From NCBI GenBank assembly GCA_010645155.1, contig CM021320.1, positions 3,237,796 to 3,301,795 on the forward strand: a DNA stretch of 64,000 nt, written 5' to 3'. This DNA is from Tigriopus japonicus. Lineage: Eukaryota; Arthropoda; Copepoda; Harpacticoida; Harpacticidae. Every line of letters begins with the position of its first letter. The first letter of the stretch is position 1. Below are positions 19,660-32,200 of this stretch, piece by piece. The notes beneath the pieces are model-generated. The model worked only from the letters and a program-made list of their open reading frames with translations. It was not told the DNA's origin and ran no database searches. Made by a program: the position numbers and the translations under genes.

Positions 19660-20060
19660 ACTTTATGTTTACAAAGCTGATCCTCTAACACAGGGGTGTG
19701 TAAAACACTGGCCCGCGAGCTGATTTCGCCAGGCCCGCGAGAGGAGCTGTCATTTTCAATAGACTTTGGCCCGCAGCATGATTTTGGCATAGCCCGTGAA
19801 AGGGCACATTTTATTATTTGCCGTTTTGGATGGTGTGGCCCGCGAGCGACAACGGTTCGGCCAATTTATTTGGCCCATTGCCAAATAAGTTTGCACACCC
19901 CTGCCTAACAGGTTTTAAGACAGGGTTAGCTAAAATTTTGAACACTTTTCCTGATCAACCCACTATTCAAGGGTTGTTCAGATCTACTAATAGTTACTCG
20001 TGCCGTTGCTTGCTACATTCCTTATAGCGGTAGTAAAAACCGCAACGAACTCCCCCCAAT
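19660..20060 (+). pseudogene. LINE relic, copy 2 (3' end only)
   Basis: After removal of the hAT MITE, AAGCTGATCC.CTAACAGGTTTTAAG joins to TGAACACTTTTCCTGATCAA and matches copy 1 (GAGCTGACCCTTTAACAGCT and onward). The encoded LNTFPDQPTIQGLFRSTNS parallels LNTIPDQPIIQGLYRSANS. Only the 3' end of the element remains. Confidence 0.7.
19691..19903. mobile_element. hAT MITE inserted in LINE copy 2
   Basis: A 213-bp unit with inverted ends CAGGGGTGTG / CACACCCCTG, GC-rich (repeated GGCCCGCGAG), with no ORF. The flanks CTCTAACA and CCTAACA look like an 8-bp target duplication that has lost one base. CAGGGGTG ends are typical of hAT elements. Confidence 0.8.
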
Positions 20061-21004
20061 AAGTGTAAAAAAAGGCTAAAATATGTTCTGCATTTTGAGT
20101 GACGCTTGTAAATATTTGGTTCATCACCCGTTCTAACATTCAAATTACTAGTAGGAAAAGTAATAAATGTTCAAACAAAAAGAGATACATTTTCAAAAGG
20201 AGGTTATACCTCGTCAAATGGGTTCATATTTTGTTTGACTTACTTGATCTTGGGTCATTGATTGGTTTGATGAGTGAGGAACAATTCTTGCTCTTGTTAA
20301 TGATGGCTTGATTTGAAAATTTCCTCTCAATTTGATTCTTCAAAGAACACACATCCTTCACGTTCGCGTCCATTTCGTGCCATAAATTTGGACAGAAACG
20401 ATCAATCACTTGTTCAACTTCCATTGGGACCGGACTTTTTGGAAGGTAACAAATGACAAATAAGAAAGTCATCACAAGTGACCATCATCCCAAGGTCATC
20501 CGAGGAGAGCCAATCATCCCAAAAGGTCCCACACACCTTCCCATCATGTTGAAGTGACTCAAACTTTTGAAGCACCCATAGATCGTTTGTTAATCACTAG
20601 AGAGCGTGCAAGCTTTAGTCAGGCTATTTGGCACAAGGGGGCGAACGCGTTGAATTTGTCTTCAAACAAAGTTGATGTTTTATAATTGACTGAATTGTAG
20701 GATCAAAAGCATAACTGATGATTACATATTTTTTTCGAGTATTAGGTTTTGTGAAAAGCTTAAAAATTGTATAAATCATGAATAATCAACTTACATCTTG
20801 TTTATGCATAATCTACTCATGCTTAAATTCCAGGCAAATATTACAAAACAATTTTGAAACTATCCACAAAGTCATGAGATTGCGGTCTGAAATGAAATCT
20901 ATGATAGATCGAGAACGAACGAAGTAACAAAAAAAAACCACCATGCACCACAAATAGAACCAAATGAAACATTCATTGGGAAAATCATGCAAGTACCATT
21001 GTCA
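20061..21004. other. Intergenic DNA
   Basis: No gene or clear repeat. Mixed AT-rich sequence with short A/T tracts. Confidence 0.4.
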
Positions 21005-21012
21005 GATATGAT

Positions 21013-21501
21013 TAGGGACGGGCAAAAAGTGCAAATCAAAACAAGCTTTTGGTTACCAAAAGTTGCACAAAAATCAGCCCAAAATCGTAAAATAAAATGC
21101 AGAAAAAGGTCAAAAGCGCAAATAAAAACCAAAAAAGTGCAAATAAAAGTTTAAAAATTCGCAAAATAACTGAAATTTCTGAAATAAAAAGCTTCAGATG
21201 CTTTCTTGTCATGTGCTTGTTATTTTTCAATCTTGAAGAGCAAAATTTGGATATTTAGGTAGTAGTAAGAAATAATATGTTAGCCTACGCTGGGAGCCGT
21301 AAAATCAGATTTAGTTTTCAAATTTGAAAAAAATCTTTCAAAAATAAAAATGTCAATAAAAAGTTTGTTAACTCTCAACAATTTGTTCATTTTAGGCCGA
21401 ATTTGTAAAAAAAATCGTGCAAATAAAGCCGAAAAGTGCAAAAAGGCAAATAAATGTGTTTATGTTACCAAACATCTTTTTACACTTTTTGCCCGTCCCT
21501 A
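21013..21501. mobile_element. hAT MITE with perfect 8-bp target duplication
   Basis: A 489-bp unit starting TAGGGACGGGCAAAAAGTG and ending in its near-perfect inverse. It is flanked by identical GATATGAT (21005-21012 and 21502-21509). The interior is AT-rich with repeats of GTGCAAATAAA; no transposase frame. Confidence 0.85.
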
Positions 21502-21509
21502 GATATGAT

Positions 21510-23860
21510 ACAAAAAATCAAGAATGACAAGAAAAACATAAATATCGAACTTCATTTCACTTAAGATTTCAAGATCCATAGGAGACTTTCCTTTCCATAT
21601 TCTGAATTTTCATGTTAAGAGATTCAAAAAAGATCCTGCAAAAAGCAGAAGTTGAACATACATAACTAAACTCTTGTTGAATTGTGGAAACTTGTGCTGA
21701 TATTTTTTGTACATTTCCTATTCTGACTCATTGAAAATCTCACTATTCATTAACATGAAATTATCACTCCAAAATTATTGTTTTAGAAAGTTGCTTGTGC
21801 GAGAATGCACCTATGCTTGGTCCAGAGGTCTTTTGGAATCTTGAATTTCAAGCTTTTTCGGGAGAAATTTTGAATATTGATTAAAAACATGGTTAAACAG
21901 GAAAAAAAACTTTTTTGGATCAATGTGCCTGACAAATCGGATTAACAGATTAATTCACTTCCAACGGACTAATGGATTAATCTGTTAATCTAAGGAGACC
22001 CTACTTGTGGGTCTCGATGTTGGTGAAAAGAATTAGTCCCTGTGGAGCTTGTTAAAGGTATTTCAATTTACGAGTGGTATATCATAGTATTAAGTTTGTA
22101 AAAGTTACCGAAATCTGGTCCAAGATATTATTTTATGTTGAGCCGTTTCATTACTCACATTACGAATATTTGTTATTATTTATTTTCTACTGCGACGCTT
22201 GATTTTCCCCTTGTAGCTTAAATAAACCACTAGATTTTCCGAGCCTTCTAAGTTACAGTTTATTGTTTTTTGTTGGGACCACTCACCATACCTCAAAAAC
22301 ATGGGTAAAAAGAGTATTGGTTGAAAAGGGAAAAAAACAAAAGGTTTAGAAATTAAAACTTAAAAAAGAAGAATAGTCGAGTATAGTACAGAGCATAACA
22401 CTTTTGCACCATTCCATCAAAACATGTCCATCATCTCTGTTCGAAGAAGGTACTTGAATTCTTTCAAGGATTCGCTTTTTCGTAATCGATAGGAAAGAGA
22501 GTTTCATTTAGGAACGATCCTAAATGGTTAGGGAGGTGATTTGAATCAAAACTCTCAAAAACTTAATATAAGTATTTGAACTCATTTTACTTAAGGATCA
22601 GTTTTTCCCGACTACGTTAAACCTATAGCAAGTCATACAATTGAATGAAGCATTTGCCATGGAATGAAATGAGCAACAGGCGCTCTACCTACTTTTTTCC
22701 AAGCACATTCCTTGCGTTTCTTGAATTGTTAGTTGTTTTTTGGGATAAGCATATTCGCAAATCTGACTCAGCCATGGAAGAGTTTTGCATTTGCATAAAA
22801 GCGTCACGTCATTGGCCAGTATTGATCAATTAATTGACAATAAATTCAAAAGCGAAATTCTTGGGTAAGAAGTTCTCCCAAAAGCGGAAGGTGGGGAAAA
22901 TGGTTAAGAAAAAGCAATCCACTTAGTCGCATGAATATGAGATAATGACATAGCACCTCTAACAATAGAATGTCGTTTTAATCTAATTGGGAAACATGCA
23001 CCGTTCGGGAGGTGACGTAAAAGCTTCTACATTCTTTAGAGCATTTGAAAAAAACTTGGTAATGGTTAGCACATCTGGGCTGACACGTAGTCAATTTTGG
23101 ATTTCCCAAGAACATGTTTGCGTCTTAATTTCTTTTTTCGACTCTAGAATTTCTAACACATAGCTATCGAGTGGTGAAAAAAAGGTAAAATATGTGCTCT
23201 TTACCACTAAGAGGTAACAACCCGCGTACCTCAAGTTCAGGGGTTACCAATGGGGGCGCAATGACGGTCAAAGCTGCCGAAACGATCTTTTGAAGGAAAA
23301 TGTTACAAGACAAGTTTACAGATTTCAGACAGACAAGACTCAGATGGATTGTTCCAATTAGCCTAATTTCATGCCATTCGAACACATTACAATCCAAGGA
23401 GACCAGTTTTCTATCACCTTGTGGTCTGATGACCCAAATTCTGGAAAACACGATAACCAACGCATGATGTGAGGAAAGTGCCATATTTGGGCTTCAAGTT
23501 ATTTTACTCGTAAGAAACCAAATGCATTTTTTTGCCTTCAACCTTCATATATATTGAGTACTAAAATTAATTCAGAGAAACGAGCTTCAAGTGTACATTC
23601 GGGTTTTTGTCTACATTAGAAGCTACATTATTTTTTTGTTGATTGTAAGACCAAAAATGCCAGTAATACATCTCTACTACCAATTGAAAGAAACTCGCCC
23701 GGAAAATAGGAAGCGCCGGATCCTCTTTACAAATAAGCTCATGTATGCTTTTTCTATGAAGTTTAGCATTCTCTAATTACCAAAGCAAAAGCGTTTATCA
23801 AATGTGTGTCATAAGGTACAAGCTTCAGTGCTTCAAAACCCTTGGGCTTTCCCTGTAGAA
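21510..23860. other. Upstream region of channel gene 4
   Basis: AT-rich with no supported gene. Contains a hairpin at 21940-21990 and a GC-balanced patch at about 23180-23470 with a weak minus-strand open frame. An in-frame extension of the channel ORF reaches back to a GTG at 23804 but has no ATG. Confidence 0.4.
21940..21990. repeat. Short perfect hairpin
   Basis: GATTAACAGATTAAT (21940-21954) is the exact inverse of 21976-21990, with a 21-base loop. Very AT-rich; may be a repeat end or chance. Confidence 0.5.
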
Positions 23861-25459
23861 ATGTTCAAGGAAGGGGCATGGACTTGGTTTCTAAGATTTA
23901 CGACCATTGGAGGATTAACACATTTCCAAGGAACAAATTGGTATATTTCAAAGGCCATCTGGATCTTTCTCTTTTTCGCCGGAATTATCGCAACCACGTG
24001 GCAAATATATTTCGTCTTGATAAACTATTATGAATACAACGTCATCACTAGCGTAACTAATGATGAAGCTCAAACCATGAACTTTCCGGCCGTGACCATT
24101 TGCAATGCCAATCGGGTACATTGTGGAAATTTGAGAGGCCTCATCTTGAACCTTAGCCGAGACAATGGCAAGGCTGAAACAATTGATCTTCTCTGTCAAG
24201 TATATACTCAAGTGAATTGTCGTGGGGCAGTTTCTTTGGCCCAACTTTTCTCATATGGCTTTGAAGATCCGATTCAAATTTGTTCTAATTATTCAATTCA
24301 ACCACCTACTGATGATTCCTCGTACAAATTTTTTATCTTGCGAGACAAGTTTATGTTACTCTACGACAAACTAGAGGAAAAAGAGAGACAATTAATCGGC
24401 CATCAACCACATACCATGTTCCGTAAATGCACTTTTGAATCTTTGGTAGGAACAGCCAAACAATGCAAGGAATTCCTCAATGGAACAGTCAAAATTTACC
24501 ATCCTCACTTTGGATATTGTTATACGTTTAATGGGCTCTCGCCAACAAACCAAGGCACAGTCACTCCCTTCAGCGGTCCATTTTATGGATTCTCGGTAGA
24601 GATTAATATTGAACAGCTTTACTATATGAGAAGAGCAGCTACCCAAAACGAAGGGGTTATGGTGTCGATTCATAACCCCGAAAAGGATCCACTTTTAGTG
24701 ACCAACACCATCAATGTATTACCCAATACGTTGACAAGAATAGCCGTCACGGAAATTCAAGAAATACGCCAACCTTATCCGTATTCTTCAAATTGCACGG
24801 ATTCATGGAATCGAACTTCAATGCCTCATTTGGAAGGAACTCGGCCTTATCATTCGGCTTTGTGTCAAACAAAGTGTCTTTACGATATTATGGGAGACCT
24901 ATGCAATTGCTCATTGAATCAGTTGTATACAATTGCCAATAATAGATCGCAAAGGATATGCCTTATTCACGAAGATGATAAAGTCTGCGTTGAAGCGGCT
25001 GCAGTGAACCTGACCGACGCATATTTAAAGAAACGTTGCATTTGTCCAGCCGAATGTGATAATCGTGATTATGAGGTGAATCTCAATTCGATCAAATGGC
25101 CTTCACATGTTTTCTGGCCAGATGTTGCAAATGTACATCAGATTCAATATAGAGGAAAAGTGATCCATCCAAAGCCCATTTTTGGTCTTTTGACTGCATC
25201 AGAGAATAACGCTACAGCTAAAGCAGAGTACGACAAGATTAGAGATCACGTTGAAGGCAATTTCCTTAAACTTGAGGTCTATTTCGACAACAAGCATATT
25301 CGGAAAACAAAAGAAACCAAGGAGTTTCCATTGGCGGCTATCCTGAGTAGCATCGGTGGAGCCATTTCTCTCTGGGTTGGTGCCTCTTTTATCACTTTAT
25401 TTGAGTTTGTCGAATTGGGTTTGAGGCTACTTCTCAATTTCTATTTTAAACTTAAGTGA
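23861..25459 (+). CDS. DEG/ENaC family sodium channel subunit 4
   Basis: Single-exon ORF of 532 aa. The start at ATG 23861 (MFKEGAWTWFLRFTTIGG) is chosen by alignment with gene 3. TM1 about 28-50, FPAVTICN, FGYCYTFN, Cys-rich ectodomain (ALCQTKC, LCNCSL, RCICPAEC), and TM2 with the GAS filter. HG is replaced by GG. It is closest to gene 3, with near-identical blocks at TM1/post-TM1 (about 23990-24115) and at the finger/thumb Cys region (about 24755-24890). Two AATAAA signals sit 13-22 bases after the stop, and a minus-strand splice donor follows within 10 bases, so the 3' UTR is minimal or overlaps an opposite-strand gene. Confidence 0.95.
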   Translation: MFKEGAWTWFLRFTTIGGLTHFQGTNWYISKAIWIFLFFAGIIATTWQIYFVLINYYEYNVITSVTNDEAQTMNFPAVTICNANRVHCGNLRGLILNLSRDNGKAETIDLLCQVYTQVNCRGAVSLAQLFSYGFEDPIQICSNYSIQPPTDDSSYKFFILRDKFMLLYDKLEEKERQLIGHQPHTMFRKCTFESLVGTAKQCKEFLNGTVKIYHPHFGYCYTFNGLSPTNQGTVTPFSGPFYGFSVEINIEQLYYMRRAATQNEGVMVSIHNPEKDPLLVTNTINVLPNTLTRIAVTEIQEIRQPYPYSSNCTDSWNRTSMPHLEGTRPYHSALCQTKCLYDIMGDLCNCSLNQLYTIANNRSQRICLIHEDDKVCVEAAAVNLTDAYLKKRCICPAECDNRDYEVNLNSIKWPSHVFWPDVANVHQIQYRGKVIHPKPIFGLLTASENNATAKAEYDKIRDHVEGNFLKLEVYFDNKHIRKTKETKEFPLAAILSSIGGAISLWVGASFITLFEFVELGLRLLLNFYFKLK

Positions 25460-25471
25460 CTGTCAGAAAAA

Positions 25472-25481
25472 AATAAATAAA
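25472..25481 (+). promoter_or_regulatory. Overlapping polyadenylation signals of channel gene 4
   Basis: AATAAATAAA gives two AATAAA hexamers directly after the stop. The minus-strand donor GT at 25491-25490 lies 10 bases further on. Confidence 0.6.
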
Positions 25482-25491
25482 TTGGTCTTAC

Positions 25492-26214
25492 CTCTATAGC
25501 ATTCGTCTTCATCCTCAGACGCACCTCGGGAACGATCGGCACTCATGGAACGGTTCAAGTGAAATTCTTGTCGAATTTTTTGAGTAAACGTTGGATGAGT
25601 GTTTTTGGACATTCGAACCGAGTTCCTAGAGGCCAAGTTTGTCGGGGTTGAGGGGGTGGACGAACTCCATGGTGAAATGTAGAAGTTTGGGAAGAGTTTC
25701 CGGATGTCCTCCGCGCTTTTCCCAGTCTTCTGTTTCAGTTTCGCCAGGGTGCCCATTTTGTTTGAATTTCTTTGCTTGGCCAGTCCGTTGGCTTGAATCA
25801 CAGTCACGTCACTGGTACTTGAGCTGGAACTGCTCGACTTCGAGATGAGTTTTGCATCCTCCTGACTAGAATTGGAAGAGGTAGATTCCTTCCTTTCCGA
25901 CGAATCGTTCGAAAGATCCCGACGATTGATCGTGGCCGGAGAGGTCACGTTGAAGCGACTGAAAATGCTTCGTTTGGACGGACTCGGTGGGACTGGATCG
26001 GTCTTTCGAATGGATTGCCATTTTTCTAAGCCTAAAGGGGGCGGTGGAGGCGGGATTGAGGCCGGGGGATCATCGGGAAGAGACGATAGTAAAGCTTGGG
26101 ATAAGGCCAGTGCCGCGTCCAAATCCTGCGATAGACTGTCCAAGTCTTGCAAGGCTGAGGCCATGATGAATAGGGTCAAATTACTACGGACCAGATCTCA
26201 ATCGCCCGTCATAC
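25492..26214 (-). CDS. First coding exon of an unrecognised Ser/Pro-rich protein
   Basis: Minus-strand exon. The acceptor is TTTCAG just above 26214; the ATG is at 26164 with an in-frame TAA 15 bases upstream (minus-strand bases 26182-26180), so it is a real start. The donor is GAG/GTAAGA after 25492, phase 1. It encodes 224 aa: a helical Leu-rich start (MASALQDLDSLSQDLDAALA), a proline run (IPPPPPPLG), basic PSKRSIFSRF, a poly-Ser tract, then KLKQKTGKSAEDIRKLFPNF and an acidic end. It looks like the disordered N-terminus of a cytoplasmic signalling or scaffold protein with possible phospho-sites and an SH3/WW-binding proline stretch, but I do not recognise the family. The next exon must lie to the left of 25490 on the minus strand; none was found, so it may be beyond the channel cluster. 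Confidence 0.8.
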
Positions 26215-29200
26215 CTGAAATTTGACAAGAATGGTTGAAATACCAAATTTAGGCATACAAAAAGTGAGATAATATCTCGGATATCGTTCAATGCGCCTCA
26301 TCTTTGGCAGAGAAGAGGGAATCGTGCAAATGTGAGATCATTTCAATCTCCCTTCATTTGATTTTGACACTTTTTTCCTGCACCATAGACGTAAATGCTC
26401 CTCACAGTTCTGCCGTCGATTACTACCAGATTCATTCTCATGTTAAATCTGTGTCGAAATTGTCTGACATCTATCTGGATAGGTAGCTAGTCAGTCAGTC
26501 CGTCAGTCAGTCATGCAGAAGCTCATCCACTGAGGTCGGTCCAGGAAAGTCAAGACGATCTTGGTTGTGTCCGGCCCCAATTTGACATTTGACCTTCGAG
26601 CAATCCTCTCGATTTTGTCTATCTCTCAACCCAAGGCAGCCAAAGTAAGATTTATTAAAGGAAAAAGTTCCGTAATCGTGGCTCAGAGAATTGATAGAGT
26701 GATGGGAACGGTACAGCCAACCACACATAGATAATTTTGAGTATGACTTCATCGACGGACCCGACGTACTCTTTGTGTGTACTAACTTCCCCCTTCCTAT
26801 GCACAAAAAAGTTTCTATCCCAACCTCGGCCAGGTCTGTAAAGTTGAGCCGGTATTTAAAACATCATGATGGTAAATTTCGAATAGTTTGCCTCCGGTCA
26901 AAATTACGCATACGTACAGACAACGGACGTTCACGGTAGGGATTGAACGTTGAGTATCTCTCATTTGTACGGCATACAAACTTGCGTAGGGGCTCTTTAC
27001 TATCTTTGCGAGACTTGAAAGACCACACAACGAATGAAGTGTTGGAAACATATAATGGGTTGGGTATGTGGCGACGACCTACGGAATCTTGAAGCAATGG
27101 CTTCTGAGATTTCAGGCTCAACTTGTCCCGTTCTTTCCCTAGTGATACCATCACCCTGAAGTGAATATTAATGTTCTTTCTCGAGGCTGTGAATTTCCCT
27201 ATAAATTTATCAAAATGGGCAATTTAAAACCAAGATAAACGGGCTTGATCAAGGAGCCTGGAGTCGATGAATACGCCTCAAAAACCAAAGCTAACTTCAT
27301 CGAGGATTAACGATTTACGTGTATTCAACGGATTGACTCAGTGAAGTCGTGAGTTGGGTAAACCTTTGGAGACGATTTCTAAATAAATTCGGCAAAAAGA
27401 ACCTCCTCGAGCATCTAAATTTAGCCGGACTGACTCCTGACCTGAAGCTAAAACCTCTAGCTTCTGCTTCAAGGTTTGGCCAAGAGTACTAGTCACTTTT
27501 TACATCCATCCAGATGCTCTGTCAATGGTTTTGGTGGCGAATACCCAAAATTACAGATTTCTGCTCAACCTCATTTGACCACGCGTAGAATGTGTGTGCC
27601 AACAACCAATGCGACGATAAACAGGGGCCGGTCAAGAGGACAGGGAACCTGGCCAATTGAAACAGCCCCGGAGGGGGAAAATACTTCCATCAAACTACCA
27701 ATTCCACTGAGTCATAAATAATAAAACATGAAAAGTTGACAAGCTCTGGCAAGCGGTGAACGGATGCACGCTAAGCTCAGAATCCATCTCTCATTCTTGA
27801 GGGGAGCTACTTTGCTCAGCCCATTGTCCATCAAGAAGCGATAACTCTTTGGTTTAAAAGTCACTCAAAGATGGGAGATTTCGCGTTTTTCGTCACAACT
27901 ACGGTCCACAAATCAGCCCTTCAAGGATACGCTCATTCGTTCATCAAGTTGGGCTCAGAAACTTGAGTAGTTCCCCTTTAGTTGGGTAGTTTTAGGTTAG
28001 TATGATAAGATGGCCAATACTCATTACTTGTCATTACTCGGCCGAAGATGAGAGTGTGAGACAAAAACGTTTCCCCCTCATGGTCTTCAAAGTGGGAGAA
28101 GGCTCAGAACAAGAATTTATGTGTAATCACGACGTAAAACCATTTTACGATGCGCTGCTCCTCATTAGCATTCACAGACCCATTCACGGCCAATACCACT
28201 AAATACAGCCAGTCTATACTCAGTTCGTTCAGCGGTAGACACACATGCATAGACCTAGCAAAATGACACTTGGAATATTGGCTCATCGTCGGCATTGGGG
28301 GAGACAAGGTTTATCTAAATTTCACGGCGATAGCATGATTCTGGCGGAGAGTGCTCAAGATTTGCATCCATCGAACAAACAAGATAGAATATGTAGGAAA
28401 TGCATCAGGCTAATGTAAAGTAACTTGAAAGTACTTTTTAATCCTCGAATATGTCAATACTTTTGGATGTTGAATTCGTACTTTCATCGTACCCCTAAAT
28501 GCAAAATTTGGAAACATGTTTTGGAGGTGAATTTCGCCCAAAAAACAGGCTAAGATACTCTCTGTCACCACTCTTGAATGCAGTAGGTGGACGAGTAAGT
28601 GAAACGAAAATTCCAAACTACCTTTGACATCCCCGTTTTTGGTGGAAAAAACAAGAGGAATGAACAAATATGTGGATTTTTGTGGGAAAGTTAACCAATT
28701 GGTCTGAGGGAAGCCGCCGATTGGTCCACGGACAATTGATGAAGGTGAAATTGACAAATTAGGTGGATTGGAACTCCATCAAACATGATCAGCTCGCTTG
28801 AGGCTAGACAAACATGAATGGATATCCTTGGGCAAAACGGTGGGTCTCGGGGCTCACATCCTCTTTTGCATTCAATTGCGCAAATTTCAACCACCGATGC
28901 ACTAACACGGGAGAAACTTCCAAGTCAGAAAAGATACCCACAAGACATTGTTGAGGGCCCATTTCAATCTGGTTTGAGGTTATCCCTCCCTACCTACCTC
29001 CCTCCGAAAAAGGACTTGTATTTCAAACTATTCCGCTACTGCCCTTGCACCATTTTGTGCTCAATCGTCATAGTATCGAGCCAGACAAGTGACATTCACT
29101 CATGATCCATGCAGTATATACTTAACCTTAGTATCTGACTTGGTATTTGGCAATAAAGTTGGCCAAGGCAAAAAAATGTGACATTGTTTTTGTCCTGGCT

Positions 29201-32200
29201 CGCTGGGAAGTCGGAACGTGACCAGGAAACCGAGCAGCCTATTCAATTGTCGTGATTCCTTTCAAATTGTAAAGGAATTTCTGAAGGATTCGATCAGCCA
29301 ACAGACCAGACTTCATCCCAAGGCATCAAGATGACTCTTCAGTACAACAGCCATACAAACTACATGGATGACCGAAAGAATGCCACGCGGTAGCCAGGCA
29401 AGCAAACATTTTCAACAGGTTTTGTCACGTGGAGTCAGCATCCCATGATCGTAATGAGAAATATCTTTGTCTTGCAACTTCTTAACGTGAGTGAATGTCA
29501 TTCCTGATCACAAGAAATTAGCATTCGAGCCCCCAAAAAGGACATGGCGTGGATTAGATTTCCGAGATAGTAGGTCCCTATTTGAGCTAGCGATCTCAAG
29601 GATGGCTCGGAGCTAATTCCAAGATCTTGTAAATCCATTCAATGTGATACAGATCAATCACCGAGCAGCCCTCATGGTTGCTTCCGAACCTCCTGACAGT
29701 CTGTCTACAGAACCTGTGAGTGAGTGTGTGAGTGTGTGTCGTCTATGAATCAAGCATGAGTTCATCCATCGAGAGTTCGAGATTGAAAAGAGCAATTGAG
29801 TTTGCATTAAGGCTCGCGTCAAAGAAGATCTTGGAGAAGGATCGAGGCATGTCATGGAACATTAGATGTACTTGAACATGTTTCCCATCTGCTCAAGTGT
29901 ATCTACGTGAGAGAGCGTGTGTTTGCATTGCACAGTCATTTCAGTTCCATCACTGGAGATTTTTCACCGAGATTCAAATGATCTATGATTTAAGGGAGAA
30001 TACATGGACAGACAAGCCAATTGTTTGTTCCCGTTCGCCACGCAAGTCAAGGTTGTCGAAGCCTTTGCGATAGATGCTGCACATTTAACTAGCAGTTCTT
30101 AAAATCCAATCAACTTCGCTCTCAAAAATTCAAATGGTTTCGGTATCAACTTTTAGCTTGAGACTTTTTGAAGAGGGAGGGTGGAGAAGAATCAATATTG
30201 TGACTCAAGATTGAGCTCACAGATTTTGAAGTAGATTTCTCCGATCCGACAGTTAAGTTGAGGCGGATTCCATTATGTGCTCATCACCAATCTTGTTAAA
30301 TATCAACTATTTTCTCTTTGACAGAAAAGAGAGCTGATCATGGTTTGGTTTGCCTTGATCTGTCACTCTCAACTCCCGATAATATCCACCATTTATCCGA
30401 GAGAGACTCTATCAAGACTCCTGCTATTTTAACATTGGTTTCGGTGGGTTCCCAGTAGATTCGCATGCTCAAACTCTTTGAGAAATAAGAGACCCGAATT
30501 ACTTTTAGGAGGAGTCCACGCTTTTTTAAAGAGATGAATGAGGTCCGTTTCCAGTATCCTGGTCTCTTTACTTGCTGTGAGGATTGCTTGCCTCTTAATG
30601 ATTGTGCTGTTGTTTTGGCCGTGAATGAGCCAGTTAGTTGGGAGGGTACAATACTATGGGTGATTTTTAATGAGCCAGGCCTCAGTGAAATTTTGGCCAC
30701 GAACCTCGCGTTTTCAGGAAGTCTTTGGTGGTTTTGGGTGGTCTCTTCGAATGTACGTACTGCGTACACCCAACGCCATGACTCAATGATCTTTTCCGAA
30801 AAGATCTGGAAATCACCCCCTCAACTAGATGATTCTCATTCGTCCGTTTATGGTATTGGTTCAGCAGAATCTTCAATGGAATCTCCTTTATATTCATGGC
30901 TGTGATATTGGTCTGTTTGTGGCAAATCATACCTACGCTAAACAGGGTTGGAGCTGATCCTTTAACAGCCAATCATTGTCACATTAATCAATGGGAGATG
31001 TGTTTTTGTGCTGACTACAAAAATCTCCCGTCATTTGCATACATTATCCTTAGTTCGTCAATCCTTGTCCGTGGTTGGGTAGAATTTGGACTGAGATAGG
31101 CCCGTTCAATGCATTTTCACTCATAAAGCCATCCACAACTTCCTTTTATAGATACTTAAACCACAGACATAGATTGGACCACCTATAGATTGCGTGGTTC
31201 ATCATGCATGATGGTTGGGCTAGAGATGCTCCAACCAACAACTAACCCTGCTTGTTGAAACCGTCATTTTTGATCAAACTGGCGTTTCCTTAATCCAAAT
31301 TTATGGGTTTCATCGCAATGTGACAGTTCGTGCATTTTAGACGCTTGCAACCCAATGTTTTGGATGAGAAATAAGTGGAGATCCCCAAGGACACGTGGGT
31401 TTCTTGAGCACTTTGGCGATTGTGTACTTTCGTCGCGGGCACCCTGAAATTGGGCTGCTGAGGGCAAATAATGAGTTCTAACTGGCCTCATAGAAATGCT
31501 AATCAATTTGATTCGTATCAGTGTGCACATCTGAGCCATCCTTGCCAAGATAGATTCGCGGGGACTCAACCAAACCACCAACCAACCAAGCTACCGCTTC
31601 CACCACTATCTATGAAAGAAGTTACTGAGAACCTGTGACCTTATCAAAACAAAGCCCCAGGGCGTCCTTGGGTATCAAGTTAATGACCGCAACATTAAAA
31701 TCGAGAATTTGTCTACGCAAGCACTGGGTAGTGATTACCCCGAGATCTGGGGCATTTCAAGAATGCATGAACCCTCCTCAGAGAGTTCTGCTAACCACAC
31801 ACATAAGTACTCATGCACTTCCAAGATGAACGAATGACATGGTGATTGGACGTGCATCCCATAAATTCTCAAAACTCGATGGCCAAACATTCACTCACTC
31901 GATCCCGTTGTTGAGGAGGAGGAGGACCACCTTCATTATTATGGTCAGGGTATTATCACTGTAACACAATGCATGTGTACTTTTGCATCCCCTTGATCAT
32001 TCTCGAGTCAAGAGGACTTACAATAAAATGGGCCTTTTCATACGGTGTCGCATTGTCATGGCTCACAGTTCATAATGGTTGGATGTGTGGGTACCAAAGA
32101 GTAGGTTGTGATATCTCTTTGCTGTTCAGCTTCCTCCTTCTACTTCTCCTCCTCTTCATCGTCTTTCTATCGTGGTTGATCATGTTGCTCTGTATTTGAT

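Noticed and set aside
23164..23484. Minus-strand open frame of 106 codons upstream of channel gene 4
   Set aside because: GC-balanced and tempting as an exon, but no domain is recognised, and no acceptor/donor pair or partner exon could be supported.
25639..26225. Plus-strand frames opposite the Ser/Pro-rich exon
   Set aside because: Antisense shadows of the minus-strand exon, which has an ATG, an upstream stop and a proper donor.
30950..30975. GAGCTGATCCTTTAACAGC, close to the LINE 3' sequence at 15871
   Set aside because: The match is about 19 bases only and the flanks do not continue; likely chance or a tiny relic.
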